Part shown: positions 51,982-61,024 of the stretch, piece by piece
Layout: the number at the start of each line of letters is the position of its first letter
Numbering within the stretch: the first letter of the stretch is position 1
DNA from: Methanimicrococcus blatticola
GTDB taxonomy: Archaea; Halobacteriota; Methanosarcinia; Methanosarcinales; Methanosarcinaceae
Length of the DNA stretch: 64,000 nt
Direction of reading: 5' to 3'
NCBI RefSeq assembly: GCF_004363215.1
Contig: NZ_SNYS01000008.1
Location: forward strand, 1 to 64,000
The notes under the pieces: model-generated
What the model was told of the DNA's origin: nothing
The model's input: the letters and a program-made list of their open reading frames with translations, nothing else
The model's database searches: none
Made by a program: the position numbers and the translations under genes

Positions 51982-53712
51982 TTACATGGATTCCGGCGCG
52001 TCGATGCCGAGGCACGAAAGTGCGTTTGCAATCGCCGTTTTTCCGGCGTAAACCAAAGCAAGTCTCGCTTTTTTCAACTCAATGTCTTCGACATTCAAAA
52101 CCGGCACATATCTGTAGAACTGGCTGAAACTGTCCGCCAATTCTCTGGCATAAATCGCGAAGGTGTGCGGTTTTAAGCTGGCTGCGCTTTCTTCAATGAG
52201 TTGTTCGAAGCGTGCGATTTTCTTAATGAGCGCGGCTTCTTGCGGTTCGATGAGGCGTGTGTAATTCGCAAATCCTGGGCCGATGCCGTCTGATCCGATT
52301 GTTCCGTCTTCAACCGCTTTTGTCAAAATGTTGGATGCGCGGGCGTGTGCGTATTGAATAAACGGCGCGCCCTGTTTTTCAAAGTCAAGCGCTGTTTTCC
52401 AATCAAAAACCGTTGATTTGTCGGAAGACACTTTGATAATATCGTAACGGGTGGAGCCGATTCCGACCATTCGGGCGACTTTCTTTTTGAATTCCTCCGA
52501 TTCTTCGGGGCGACGTTTGTCGATTTCTTCATACGCTTTGTCAATCATTTGTTTCAGCAAATCATCGGCTGTGATGAAAACACCGCGGCGCGTGCTCATG
52601 GAACCTTCAGGCAGAGACACGAATTCAAAAATCACGACTTCAGGCGTTTTGTCACCGAGCAACTGAAGCGCTGCGCGAAGCTGACCTGAAATGAGTTTGT
52701 GGTCGGCGCCGAACACGTCAATCATGCGGTCGCATTGGGGTGCTTTCCATTCGTGGTAAGCTAAGTCTCTTGTCGTGTAAAGCGACGTTCCGTTGGAGCG
52801 GCGGATTACAAGTGTCTTTTCAAAACCGTATTCTGAAAGATCGACAACAAGCGCGCCGTCGGAGTCTTTGGTTTTGCCGGTCGCGTCCAATCTGTCAATG
52901 ACATCCCAAACCGCGCCGCTTTCAATAAATTGAGATTCGCGGACGAATTTGTCGTGTTTGACATTCATCAAAAGAAGGGTTTCAGATATGCCGGCAACAG
53001 CCATGTCAACAGCGCCGGTAAAGCTCTCAATCGTTTCTTTGTCGCCGTTTTCAACTTTTTTCATAAGCGCTTCGATATGCTCATTGATGGTTTCATCTTT
53101 AGCAATATCTTCGTTCGCTTTGACATAAACGTCAACAATTGCGTAATCCGGTTTCTTTTCCATATCGAGCGGATATTTAGACGCGGCCCATGAAACGACA
53201 GCGATTTGGCGGCCGATGTCATTGACATAATATTGAACTTCAACATCGTAACCGGCTTTCTTTAAAATTCTGGAAAGCGTGTCGCCGAGAATCGCATTTC
53301 GAATGTGCCCGACATGAAGCGGACCGTTCGGATTGGCAGACGTGTGTTCCAGCAATATTTTTCCCGTATTTTTGCCGCTGCCGTAATTTTCCTTTTCGGA
53401 AACGACATTTTCAACCGTTGTTGTCAAATATTTGTCGGAAACAAAAATGTTGATGTACGGGCCTTGTGTTGTTATTTTTCCGACCAAATCGGCATTTTTT
53501 AATTCGTCTGCGGAAATTGCGTCAACAATTTCTTTTGCGGTTGCGGCAGGATTTCCGCTTTTCTGCGCCATTAACTGAAATGCCAGCCGTGTCGCTAAAT
53601 CTGCGTGCTCGGAAACTTCAAAAGACATCTCTTCCTCTTTGATGTCATAGCCTGCTGAAACTGCGGCTGCGATGAGCACTTTTTGAACCTGGTTTTTAAA
53701 TTCGATAAACAA
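51982..53712 (-). CDS. argS: Arginyl-tRNA synthetase
   Basis: A class I synthetase, 576 residues with the start chosen here. The N-terminal Add-1 domain is followed by the HIGH box in SANPNGPLHVGHIRNAILGD, then DIGRQIAVVSWAAS and GADHKLISGQLRAAL, and a C-terminal helical anticodon-binding domain (FAIYARELADSFSQFYRYVP). The KMSKS box is replaced by PEGSMSTRRGV, as common in ArgRS. I prefer TTG at 53712 (product MFIEFKNQVQ) because GGGTGAT lies just upstream and homologues start MFLE; an ATG at 53742 is in frame ten codons earlier. Confidence 0.93.
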   Translation of the reverse strand: MFIEFKNQVQKVLIAAAVSAGYDIKEEEMSFEVSEHADLATRLAFQLMAQKSGNPAATAKEIVDAISADELKNADLVGKITTQGPYINIFVSDKYLTTTVENVVSEKENYGSGKNTGKILLEHTSANPNGPLHVGHIRNAILGDTLSRILKKAGYDVEVQYYVNDIGRQIAVVSWAASKYPLDMEKKPDYAIVDVYVKANEDIAKDETINEHIEALMKKVENGDKETIESFTGAVDMAVAGISETLLLMNVKHDKFVRESQFIESGAVWDVIDRLDATGKTKDSDGALVVDLSEYGFEKTLVIRRSNGTSLYTTRDLAYHEWKAPQCDRMIDVFGADHKLISGQLRAALQLLGDKTPEVVIFEFVSLPEGSMSTRRGVFITADDLLKQMIDKAYEEIDKRRPEESEEFKKKVARMVGIGSTRYDIIKVSSDKSTVFDWKTALDFEKQGAPFIQYAHARASNILTKAVEDGTIGSDGIGPGFANYTRLIEPQEAALIKKIARFEQLIEESAASLKPHTFAIYARELADSFSQFYRYVPVLNVEDIELKKARLALVYAGKTAIANALSCLGIDAPESM

Positions 53713-53889
53713 AAAAATCACCCGACCCTGAATTTGAGTCATTGAATCATCTGAAAACTATTCCGTTTCGATGATTTGAAATTATTGAATAATTGTAAAT
53801 TGTAAATGGATATTTGAATCGGGTATCAGAATTTAAATATTTCTCTATTTCTGATTGGTTATTTCCGTTTCAAGCGTTCAACTCATGAG

Positions 53890-53970
53890 CAATGTTTAAA
53901 AAATGAGTTCATATATGATTAGTTATAGCAGTGTTTAAAGAATGTGTTCATATATGATTAGTTAATTATA
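53890..53970. repeat. Direct repeat upstream of the AI-2E-type permease gene
   Basis: Two copies of a unit about 37 bases long contain GTTTAAA(A/G)AATG(A/T)GTT followed by CATATATGATTAGTTA. The CATATATGATT parts are TATA-like, so the repeat may duplicate the promoter. Confidence 0.6.
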
Positions 53971-53999
53971 GATGAATAATATTTTTTGCAGGGAATGAC

Positions 54000-55094
54000 A
54001 TGGCGAATACAAAAACAACAACTTCAAGCCTCTATCAGGTACCTTTGCCGCTGACCACAAATAAACGCGTTTGGCTTTCTATGATTCTCGTTTTTGCCGC
54101 GCTTTGTGCCGTCATTATGACATTGTTCTATTTTTCTGAACTTTTCATTGTCATTCTTTTCGGGTTATGTTTCATCGCTTTATTAAACAAAGCTGTTAAT
54201 CTTTTCAACAAATATACCGGCAAATACACGCGTAAACAACGGCAGGTCATGGCAATTGCGATTGTCATGTTGGCTGTTGTCGTCTGCGGTTCCGTTTTTT
54301 TAACCCAAATTAATAATTTATCTGATTTATTTTCAGATCTTTCCGGTTTACAGGCAATGATTTTGCAGGGCACTGATATTTTTATTGAAATGCTTTCCGT
54401 TTTGCCGGATGCCGTGACGAATTGGGTTCAAAATATGATTGACAGCATCGTCAATACGATTTTTTCTTACACCGGGATTCTTCTCTCTCAGGCTTTCTTC
54501 TATATTTTAGCCATCGTTCTGCTTTATCCGATTATGTTTAAAATGTATTTCAAAGACGGGTCCCGAATTAAATCCATTATTAACAACGCCGTTCCGAAGA
54601 GATTCGAAACTGAATTTAAATACACGGCAAACGCAATTCTCACACAATCCAATAACTTTTTCGTTGCCAAAATCATTGAAAGCATCGGAATTGCGCTCAT
54701 CTGTTGTGTCGGTTTCTATTTAATCGGTCTTCCTGGCTGGCTTTTCCTCGGCATTTTGGCCGGTCTTTTAAACAATGTGCCTTATATCGGTCCGATTTTC
54801 GCAACCATTCCGCCCATCATTGTCGGTCTTGTTATCGGTTGGAAAATCGCGCTTCTGGCAATCGTTGTTTGTCTCATCGCGCAAATCGTTGACAACATTT
54901 ATCTTGTCCCGTTCATGATTTCAAGCAAGGTCAGCGTAAATCCGTTTACAACGGTTTTGCTGATTTTGACATTCTCTCAGCTTTACGGCGCACTCGGCAT
55001 GATTCTCAGCATCCCGATTTATATCATCTGTAAAATCATACTGGTTGAATCATATAAGCTTCTCATCCGTATTTTCCCGGAAACTCAAGTTTAA
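54000..55094 (+). CDS. AI-2E family (PerM-like) membrane transporter
   Basis: A 364-residue integral membrane protein with about eight helices of the AI-2E/PerM layout. Two or three N-terminal helices (VWLSMILVFAALCAVIMTLF ...) are followed by an amphipathic domain (LSDLFSDLSGLQAMILQGTD) and the C-terminal signature region LFLGILAGLLNNVPYIGPIF, then QIVDNIYLVPFMISSKVSVN. Members export signalling molecules, ions or unknown substrates. ATG follows CAGGGAATGAC. There is no obvious operon partner. Confidence 0.88.
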   Translation: MANTKTTTSSLYQVPLPLTTNKRVWLSMILVFAALCAVIMTLFYFSELFIVILFGLCFIALLNKAVNLFNKYTGKYTRKQRQVMAIAIVMLAVVVCGSVFLTQINNLSDLFSDLSGLQAMILQGTDIFIEMLSVLPDAVTNWVQNMIDSIVNTIFSYTGILLSQAFFYILAIVLLYPIMFKMYFKDGSRIKSIINNAVPKRFETEFKYTANAILTQSNNFFVAKIIESIGIALICCVGFYLIGLPGWLFLGILAGLLNNVPYIGPIFATIPPIIVGLVIGWKIALLAIVVCLIAQIVDNIYLVPFMISSKVSVNPFTTVLLILTFSQLYGALGMILSIPIYIICKIILVESYKLLIRIFPETQV

Positions 55095-55150
55095 AAAAAG
55101 TTTTTAAAAGATTTCTAAATTCATTAGAATTTTTAAAAAATTTGAAAATA

Positions 55151-55528
55151 TTATTCAATATTTTCTTCAATTTTATCAATCCGCATCAGCGGATAGTTTA
55201 ATTCTTCATCGAATTTCATTGAAACAAATACGCGTGTTGTATTTACACGAATCGCCGCTTTAACGGTCAGCATAAATCCTTTTAATTCTGTGTAACGAAA
55301 TGTCTCATTCAATTCTGCCGTTACTTTTTCTTTGTCAATTTCAACATGAACGGATTCGACAAAAGGCTGCGCTGAAATACTTTCCTGAATCGCTTTTTCC
55401 ATTGAAGTAATTCCGTCAGGTGAGAGCGGGCTTCCGACAAACTGATGATAAAGCGCGCCGAGTTTGATGCCGGCTTCAAAAAGGGCGTTATCCCGATCCG
55501 TTATTTCCTGCGGATTCTTTTCTGTCAT
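55151..55528 (-). CDS. mptD: Archaeal dihydroneopterin aldolase (MptD type)
   Basis: A 125-residue protein of the archaeal MptD family, which cleaves 7,8-dihydroneopterin to 6-hydroxymethyl-dihydropterin in methanopterin synthesis. The key stretch is LFEAGIKLGALYHQFVGSPL near the N-terminus, then SMEKAIQESISAQPFVESVH. I start at ATG 55528, with GGTGAT just upstream; a TTG nine codons earlier overlaps the upstream gene. It is cotranscribed with archaetidylserine synthase. Confidence is moderate to high from the N-terminal motif. Confidence 0.8.
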   Translation of the reverse strand: MTEKNPQEITDRDNALFEAGIKLGALYHQFVGSPLSPDGITSMEKAIQESISAQPFVESVHVEIDKEKVTAELNETFRYTELKGFMLTVKAAIRVNTTRVFVSMKFDEELNYPLMRIDKIEENIE

Positions 55529-55544
55529 TTCATCACCGCTTCGG

Positions 55545-56249
55545 TTAAAGCTCAACGCTTTTCTTTTTCCCGATTAAACCGATTATCGGGGACACCAAGT
55601 ACATCAGCATCAATATGCTGAGGATGAGCGGGAATATGAGGACATACGGTGTTTCAACAAAAACGGATGCGATTGTTCCGAGGAATAACACAATCAATAA
55701 GACGAATGTTCTCTTTTTCATGACCTTTGAATAAGGAATGGTACTGATCATTAATAATGAGAGAACGAACATGAAAATGACTAACATTTCCATCGTGTAT
55801 GCATTTGTTAAACCTGTTTTTTCCACATTGAAATTTAATATGATTGCAAGCGCGATTGCAACAGCAGCACCGGTTATCGGAATTCCGGAATATTCCGGTT
55901 TCTCGGGCGGGAATGCATTGTAGCGCGCCAATCTGAGAATGCCGCAAGCCACGTAAACAAAAACGAAAACAGTTGAAATGATGCTTTCACTCATGCAGTA
56001 AATGATGACTGCCGGCGCAACGCCGAATGAAACGGCGTCAATAAGTGAATCAATGTGGGGGCCGAGCGGACCGCTTGATGTTTTGCGGGCGACATAGCCG
56101 TCCATCCCGTCAGCCGCCGCCGCCACTAAAAGGCAGGCTGCAGCCGCTCCATAAGCACCGCTGAATGCGAGAAATATGGCCATCATTCCAAAGAGAAGAT
56201 TGACCATTGAGACAAAATCGGGTGCTTTGAGAAGATGTAACACCTTCAT
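55545..56249 (-). CDS. Archaetidylserine synthase (CDP-alcohol phosphatidyltransferase family)
   Basis: A 234-residue membrane enzyme that transfers an alcohol (probably serine) to CDP-archaeol. The CDP-alcohol motif D-G-x2-A-R-x8-G-x3-D-x3-D is seen, slightly spread, in DGMDGYVARKTSSGPLG followed by PHIDSLIDAVSFG. YNAFPPEKPEYSGIPITGAA matches the PssA/ASS branch. Seven or eight helices are visible. It is the first gene of a two-gene operon with mptD. Confidence 0.88.
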   Translation of the reverse strand: MKVLHLLKAPDFVSMVNLLFGMMAIFLAFSGAYGAAAACLLVAAAADGMDGYVARKTSSGPLGPHIDSLIDAVSFGVAPAVIIYCMSESIISTVFVFVYVACGILRLARYNAFPPEKPEYSGIPITGAAVAIALAIILNFNVEKTGLTNAYTMEMLVIFMFVLSLLMISTIPYSKVMKKRTFVLLIVLFLGTIASVFVETPYVLIFPLILSILMLMYLVSPIIGLIGKKKSVEL

Positions 56250-56996
56250 AGATTGCTCTGTATTCTTTATATATTCTTCGGCAGTCAGGCTGGCTATTTC
56301 CGTTTTTGAACCGGGTTTACAAAAAAGGCGTATGTGTCGGAAACTTTTGTTTTGACTGATATATTCTGTTTTTGAAAAGATGCCGCTTGAATTCTTTTTA
56401 AATTCGGTATTTGTAACTTCGAACCAAATCGTATTTAAAGTAACGGTTATAAAGAATTAAGTATACTTATCATTTACTTGAATGTTTTAGAACTATTATT
56501 ATATTTCAAAACATTCAACAAAAAAACGAAAAAAGAAACAAAAACGGAAAAACGAGTTTTGTTTTTCATCCCATATCCCTAAATCCCTAATAAAAACGAA
56601 CTCGAAAAACAATAAAATGGTCGGTTTCGCCCTTTCACAAAAACGAATCCAAAAACGAATTCAGGGTGAAGCCGACATCTATCCGATCTATAATGTATCA
56701 ATCAAAACACGTCAAAATAAAAGATCTGAAAATAAAAATCCATTTATGAAAGCCCAAAACGAAAGCTTAAACATGTAAGCCCATAATGAAAATCTGAGCA
56801 AAGTCATTAACCGGTTTCAATTTACCAATCAAATCTAACGACCAAATCTAACGACCAAATCTAACGACCAAATCTAACAACCAAATCTAACAATCAAATT
56901 TACAAATCAAATTTACCAAAATAAATCTATCAATTTTATTTATCAATCCAATAAAATCCATCAAAATTTATCAAAAACAAAAACAGAGATGAAAAC
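56250..56996 (+). other. Intergenic region with an RNA-like hairpin and a 13-bp repeat array
   Basis: Arms GTCGGTTTCGCCCT (56620-56633) and AGGGTGAAGCCGAC (56663-56676) pair over 14 bp if transcribed rightwards, with two G-U pairs; the opposite strand would have A-C mismatches. At 56823-56900 the unit CCAAATCTAACGA recurs about five times with slight changes, grading into related AT-rich copies. The lipoprotein promoter must lie at the right end. No gene was seen. Confidence 0.55.
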
Positions 56997-57764
56997 ATGA
57001 AAAAATCTATTCTTTTAGCACTTTCCGTCTTTGCCGTCGCGGTTCTGGCTGTCAGCTTCAGCGGCTGCTTGGCATCCGGAGACGACAAAACCGTTATTAT
57101 TGACAATCCCGCGACGATTCAATCCGTTACTTATTACACTTTCCCCGTCAATGGGGATGATGTGATTGCTGACATTCTTGTTCAAATTCAGGGAACACAC
57201 AGCCAGAGCGTTGACAAAGAAAACATTACCGTGACAATCATCGGCGACAAAATTTATGTCAATGTTCCTGTCACCAATTCAAGCCCGGTAAACACCAAAG
57301 ACTTCGGTTACGAAAAAGTTGAAGTTGTTCTCGGAACAAAAGATCAGTTTAAGGATGGCGACTACACGGTTATCATTAACTGCGGCACTGAAAAGGAATA
57401 CACTTCTGACTTGAAATTTGAAGGCGGAGAACTTTATTCCTACGGTCCCGGCTCTGTCGGCGACGTCGCAGTCGGCACAGACGGCAACAACATCACAGTT
57501 GATGTCAATGTTGTTCTCGGCGGCAGCGCAGAAACCGTTGACAAAGAAAACATCACATCTTCCGGCAAATTTGAAGACGGCGTGTATGAAATTTACATCC
57601 CGACTCAGGTAAAAGACGGCGTGACAACTTTGAATTTGATCTACGCTCAGGAATCTTTTGTCATCGGTCAGCTTGATCAGTTGGAAGACGGAACTTATAC
57701 CGTTTCTGTTAACGGCGTTGAAGTGACTTTCACAATCAGTGGCGGTCAGCTTGTGACTGAGTAA
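56997..57764 (+). CDS. Lipoprotein with two beta-repeat domains (paralogue 1)
   Basis: A 255-residue exported lipoprotein: MKKSILLALSVFAVAVLAVS is the signal and FSGCLAS the lipobox. The mature part has two related repeats of about 100 residues, each with a VDKENIT segment followed by a strand and a closing (T/G)KDQFKDGDYTV or LDQLEDGTYTV segment. I do not recognise the domain. It is a paralogue of the next gene and probably a cell-surface protein. A strong terminator follows. Confidence 0.8.
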   Translation: MKKSILLALSVFAVAVLAVSFSGCLASGDDKTVIIDNPATIQSVTYYTFPVNGDDVIADILVQIQGTHSQSVDKENITVTIIGDKIYVNVPVTNSSPVNTKDFGYEKVEVVLGTKDQFKDGDYTVIINCGTEKEYTSDLKFEGGELYSYGPGSVGDVAVGTDGNNITVDVNVVLGGSAETVDKENITSSGKFEDGVYEIYIPTQVKDGVTTLNLIYAQESFVIGQLDQLEDGTYTVSVNGVEVTFTISGGQLVTE

Positions 57765-57809
57765 AATCTTTAAAAAACTGAAAATACTGAAAATCTCAAT
57801 GAAATCTTA

Positions 57810-57843
57810 GCCTTCCGATTTATTGTCGGAAGGCTTTTTTTAT
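57810..57843 (+). terminator. Terminator after lipoprotein 1
   Basis: Hairpin AGCCTTCCGA / TCGGAAGGCT followed by TTTTTTTATT. Nearly the same sequence recurs after tRNA-Asp at 59301. Confidence 0.85.
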
Positions 57844-57938
57844 TAATTTTCATGGTGTGGCATCGCTCTATTTATTTCAATAACTATTTATATATTTCAC
57901 ACATCTAATATTTATTTAAATATGGATGTGTGATTATA

Positions 57939-58736
57939 ATGAATAAATCTATCTTATTTCGTGTGATCTTTTTAACGGCTGTCATTTCAATGATTTTTGC
58001 GGCAGGGTGCATTAATAAAACTTTACCGCTACCGGATGCCAACGGCATTGATTATGATTCAGATGATTTGTCTAATCTTGCTCAATATAATCTTGCAGAT
58101 GTCAATTCTGTTGTTCTTTATACCGAAGGTAATGTTCTCAACGCAATTCCTTCGATTACTTTTCATAAAAAGAACCATGTCGCTGATATTCAAAATATAT
58201 CTGTGACAATTGTCGAGTCTGATGTTAAAGTTTTGATTCCTGTTCTGGAAATGAAAAAAGGCACCGAATCTATGCCCGCCGAAGATTTTTCTGTGGTCAT
58301 CGGTACAAAATCACAATTTGAAGAGGGAAAAGATTACAGAATAATTATCAACGGCGAAGATGATAAAGATGAAATTCCGGTGTTCAAATTCTTGAACGGC
58401 ATTTTGGTTCAGTACAAACCGGCGGTCATTGAAAACTTACGAATCAAAGAGGTCAGCGGCTCGATTGTTGTCGTATCTACGCTCACTTCAAACGAATCCG
58501 GAACAGCAGTGGTTGATCAAGCTAATATCACTTCCGTTTTCCATAAAGACGAGAAAGCTTTTGATTTATATGTCCCGCTTCAGATTACGGAAGAGGAATC
58601 ATCTGAAACATTCCGTGAGACAGAAGAAATCATAATTGCGGAAACGAAGGACCTGAAAGACGGGAAATATGAGATTCATATGAATGGAAATGTTTATTCT
58701 TTCAAGATCCGGAACAATCAGCTGGTTGATTCTTAA
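57939..58736 (+). CDS. Lipoprotein with two beta-repeat domains (paralogue 2)
   Basis: A 265-residue exported lipoprotein with lipobox FAAGCIN. It has the same architecture as its upstream neighbour: two repeats with (D/N)xxNISVTIVESDVKVLIP and GTKSQFEEGKDYRIIINGED, later VDQANITSVF and TKDLKDGKYEIHMNG. ATG at 57939 follows GTGTGAT; a GTG nine bases earlier is less likely. Sequence identity with paralogue 1 is low, so the duplication is old. Confidence 0.8.
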   Translation: MNKSILFRVIFLTAVISMIFAAGCINKTLPLPDANGIDYDSDDLSNLAQYNLADVNSVVLYTEGNVLNAIPSITFHKKNHVADIQNISVTIVESDVKVLIPVLEMKKGTESMPAEDFSVVIGTKSQFEEGKDYRIIINGEDDKDEIPVFKFLNGILVQYKPAVIENLRIKEVSGSIVVVSTLTSNESGTAVVDQANITSVFHKDEKAFDLYVPLQITEEESSETFRETEEIIIAETKDLKDGKYEIHMNGNVYSFKIRNNQLVDS

Positions 58737-58953
58737 TATCTCCATTTCTTTTTTATTCGGCAGAATTTCAAACCGAAAATTTGTGAAAACTACGATTACA
58801 GCTTGTTTTCGACCACTCTTAACGAAAGGAATAAATAAGAAGAATCCTATGTGAAGGATACGTTTTCGGCAGCATTTGGTTTTTCTCAAGTGCGGCGGAA
58901 TCTGAAATTGAGTGAAAGGCATCAAAACAAAATCCTTTGGAATTTGTCTGAAG

Positions 58954-59063
58954 CCCACCTTAACTCAGTGGTAGAGTGCGCGGCTGTAGTATGATCTTTT
59001 CACAGTCTTTGTGAAATTCGCGCAGGCACCGCGATGCCCCCGGTTCGAGTCTGGGAGGTGGGA
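58954..59063 (+). tRNA. tRNA-Tyr (anticodon GTA) with 38-nt intron
   Basis: Exons are 58954-58989 and 59028-59063. Acceptor CCCACCT / AGGTGGG gives the C1-G72 pair typical of archaeal tRNA-Tyr, with A73. The D-arm is ACTC-AGTGGTA-GAGT, the anticodon stem CGCGG / CCGCG, and the loop CTGTAG with GTA. The T-arm is CCCGG-TTCGAGT-CTGGG. The intron (58990-59027) sits at the canonical position 37/38. TTTTCACAG / TTTGTGAAA inside it pair as expected for an archaeal bulge-helix-bulge substrate. Confidence 0.92.
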
Positions 59064-59140
59064 CTTGTTTCAGGCGGAAATCGGTTTATCCCTTTTCCGT
59101 TTGAATACGATTTAAAACTCGAAATACATGTAAAACGGGT

Positions 59141-59156
59141 AACCTTTTTATATGAA
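59141..59156 (+). promoter_or_regulatory. TATA box of tRNA-Asp
   Basis: CCTTTTTATATGAAA fits an archaeal TATA box, placing the start near 59175, so tRNA-Asp is transcribed separately from tRNA-Tyr. Confidence 0.5.
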
Positions 59157-59203
59157 AATAACATTTTAGGGGCGCAGGTGCGAACCTGAAATAAAATCAG
59201 CAT

Positions 59204-59276
59204 GTCCAGATAGTGTAGGGGACTATCATGGGGCCCTGTCGAGGCCCCGACCCGGGTCCGAATCCCGGTCTGGACG
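59204..59276 (+). tRNA. tRNA-Asp (anticodon GTC)
   Basis: Acceptor GTCCAGA / TCTGGAC with G73, anticodon stem GGGCC / GGCCC and loop CTGTCGA (anticodon GTC), T-arm CCGGG-TCCGAAT-CCCGG. No intron, no encoded CCA. The discriminator G is usual for tRNA-Asp. Confidence 0.94.
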
Positions 59277-59300
59277 CTACTTACGAACCGAAAAATGAGA

Positions 59301-59336
59301 AAGCCTTCCGATTTTAGAATCGGAAGGCTTTTTTTA
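59301..59336 (+). terminator. Terminator after tRNA-Asp
   Basis: A 13-bp hairpin AAGCCTTCCGATT / AATCGGAAGGCTT followed by TTTTTATGG. Confidence 0.8.
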
Positions 59337-59418
59337 TGGACTTTTTTCTGTTATTTTCCGGTTTTGTTTACTTTCATCATTCAAAAATAATTTATCAGAA
59401 TAGCTTTGATGTTACTTT

Positions 59419-59973
59419 ATGAAACCTAAACTGTTTTTATTTTTAGCGGTATTTTTTGTTTTTCTTACGCTCGGATGTCTTGAAGAAAATATGTCCGACA
59501 ACGCCTCAGTTGGTAACTCCGTTCTTCTAAGTTCATCGGAACAAATGATACAAGACCAGTTAAATCAAAGAATTGAAAACACGAATTCAACAAACCCCGA
59601 GTATTTCAAAAAGTTTGAAACCGATCCTGCAACAATTGCAATTTTCAATGAAGTTCCTTTATTGGGAGGAAGAGCCGCTTATTCTTGGGGAGAGTCTCTT
59701 TACTCAATTGCAAAAACAATACAAAACGATGATAATTTTACAAATTATTTGGAAGAACATGGAGGACCGCTTACGGGATATGCGGTATCAACAGATTATA
59801 TGTTAATTTATGTTGCTCCTGAAAAAAGAAATGAATTAACATCTGAAGATATTAAAATAATTATGGAAATAATAAATCAGGCCGCAGCGGATCACGGGGT
59901 TGAAAATGTTCCTGTTGTTTTCCATGCTTCGAGAATTGAAATATCAGGACTTGATTACACGCTTGATTCTTAA
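59419..59973 (+). CDS. Lipoprotein of unknown function
   Basis: A 184-residue exported lipoprotein: signal MKPKLFLFLAVFFVFLTLGC with lipobox LTLGCLE. A Ser/Asn-rich linker (NASVGNSVLLSSSEQM) is followed by a small alpha/beta domain (IFNEVPLLGGRAAYSWGESL, then TGYAVSTDYMLIYVAPEKRN). It does not share the repeats of the two lipoproteins before the tRNAs. I do not recognise the domain. It converges on cofD with 12 bases between stops. Confidence 0.75.
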   Translation: MKPKLFLFLAVFFVFLTLGCLEENMSDNASVGNSVLLSSSEQMIQDQLNQRIENTNSTNPEYFKKFETDPATIAIFNEVPLLGGRAAYSWGESLYSIAKTIQNDDNFTNYLEEHGGPLTGYAVSTDYMLIYVAPEKRNELTSEDIKIIMEIINQAAADHGVENVPVVFHASRIEISGLDYTLDS

Positions 59974-59985
59974 TAATTTTAATTT

Positions 59986-60909
59986 TTATCCTTTATTAAA
60001 TAATTCCAAAACTTTTTCTGCCAATCCCTTTCGTTTCCCCTCATCCGTCATCATTGTATCCAAAGCAACCGCTTGAATTCCCATCGCTTCGATTTCAGCA
60101 GGATTAATAACTTCGTCGCGAATGTCATAAACAAAAATATCAACGAAATCCCGATATAATTCAACGACGCCTTTTGATGAAACTTCCAATCCTTTCGCTG
60201 CCATTAATTTTCCGGCGGGCCCGCTGACGGGCGCATTTCCGATAATCGGACTGATCGCAATCACTTTTTTGGTTTTCAAAATCTCTTTCATTTCGGGAAG
60301 TGCTAAAATCGGGCCGATGCTTGTCATCGGATTGCTCGGGCCGATGATAACACAATCCTCTTTTTCCAAAATTTCCTTGACGGCCGGGGATAATTTTGCT
60401 TTTTCAATCCCTTCATATTCAAAAGAAAGAATTTCAGGCTCGCCTTTTTTACTGACCCAAAATTCCTGAAAATGTATTTTTCCGGCCGGCGTTTCAATCA
60501 CGCTGGTGGCGGTTTCATCAGACATCGGCAGAACGGTTGCTTTGATTCCAAATTGTTTTGCAATTTCTACGGTTGCTTCTGTCAGCGATAATCCGTTTTT
60601 AAGCAATCGTGTGCGAACCAGATTAACGGCGCGGTCGCGGTCGCCGAGCATCAAAATTTCATTGTGACCGAGTTCTTTCATTTGATTAAATGTATTGTAA
60701 GTGTCGCCGACAATGCTCCACCATTTGGTTTTATCCAATATGCCGGCAAAAAGGTAAAGGACGGTGTCAACATCCGGTGAAATAAAAACTTCCGACGACC
60801 AAATGTCTTCGCCCGTGTTGACAATCACGGTTATTTCTTCATCGGGAATCAATTGTCTGAGGCCGTCAATCAGTTTCGGTGAGCCGGTTCCGCCGGAGAG
60901 AATAATCAT
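59986..60909 (-). CDS. cofD: 2-phospho-L-lactate transferase (CofD)
   Basis: CofD joins the lactyl phosphate moiety to the deazaflavin Fo, making F420-0. The 307-residue protein begins MIILSGGTGSPKLIDGLRQL, the nucleotide-binding GGTG loop, then VNTGEDIWSSEVFISPDVDT, GDRDRAVNLVRTRLL and CVIIGPSNPMTSIGPILALP, all hallmarks. I start at ATG 60909; the frame is open to a TTG 39 bases upstream without support. cofH, the second F420 gene here, lies 1.6 kb to the right on the same strand. Confidence 0.95.
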   Translation of the reverse strand: MIILSGGTGSPKLIDGLRQLIPDEEITVIVNTGEDIWSSEVFISPDVDTVLYLFAGILDKTKWWSIVGDTYNTFNQMKELGHNEILMLGDRDRAVNLVRTRLLKNGLSLTEATVEIAKQFGIKATVLPMSDETATSVIETPAGKIHFQEFWVSKKGEPEILSFEYEGIEKAKLSPAVKEILEKEDCVIIGPSNPMTSIGPILALPEMKEILKTKKVIAISPIIGNAPVSGPAGKLMAAKGLEVSSKGVVELYRDFVDIFVYDIRDEVINPAEIEAMGIQAVALDTMMTDEGKRKGLAEKVLELFNKG

Positions 60910-61024
60910 AAAAAACGAATCCTTTCTGTCATTTTTATTTTCGGACAAGGTGCTGATTCATTAAATAATGATTCTATTTGAGGTTGAATCTGATTGATTT
61001 AATTGATTCAAAACCGGGTCTTGT

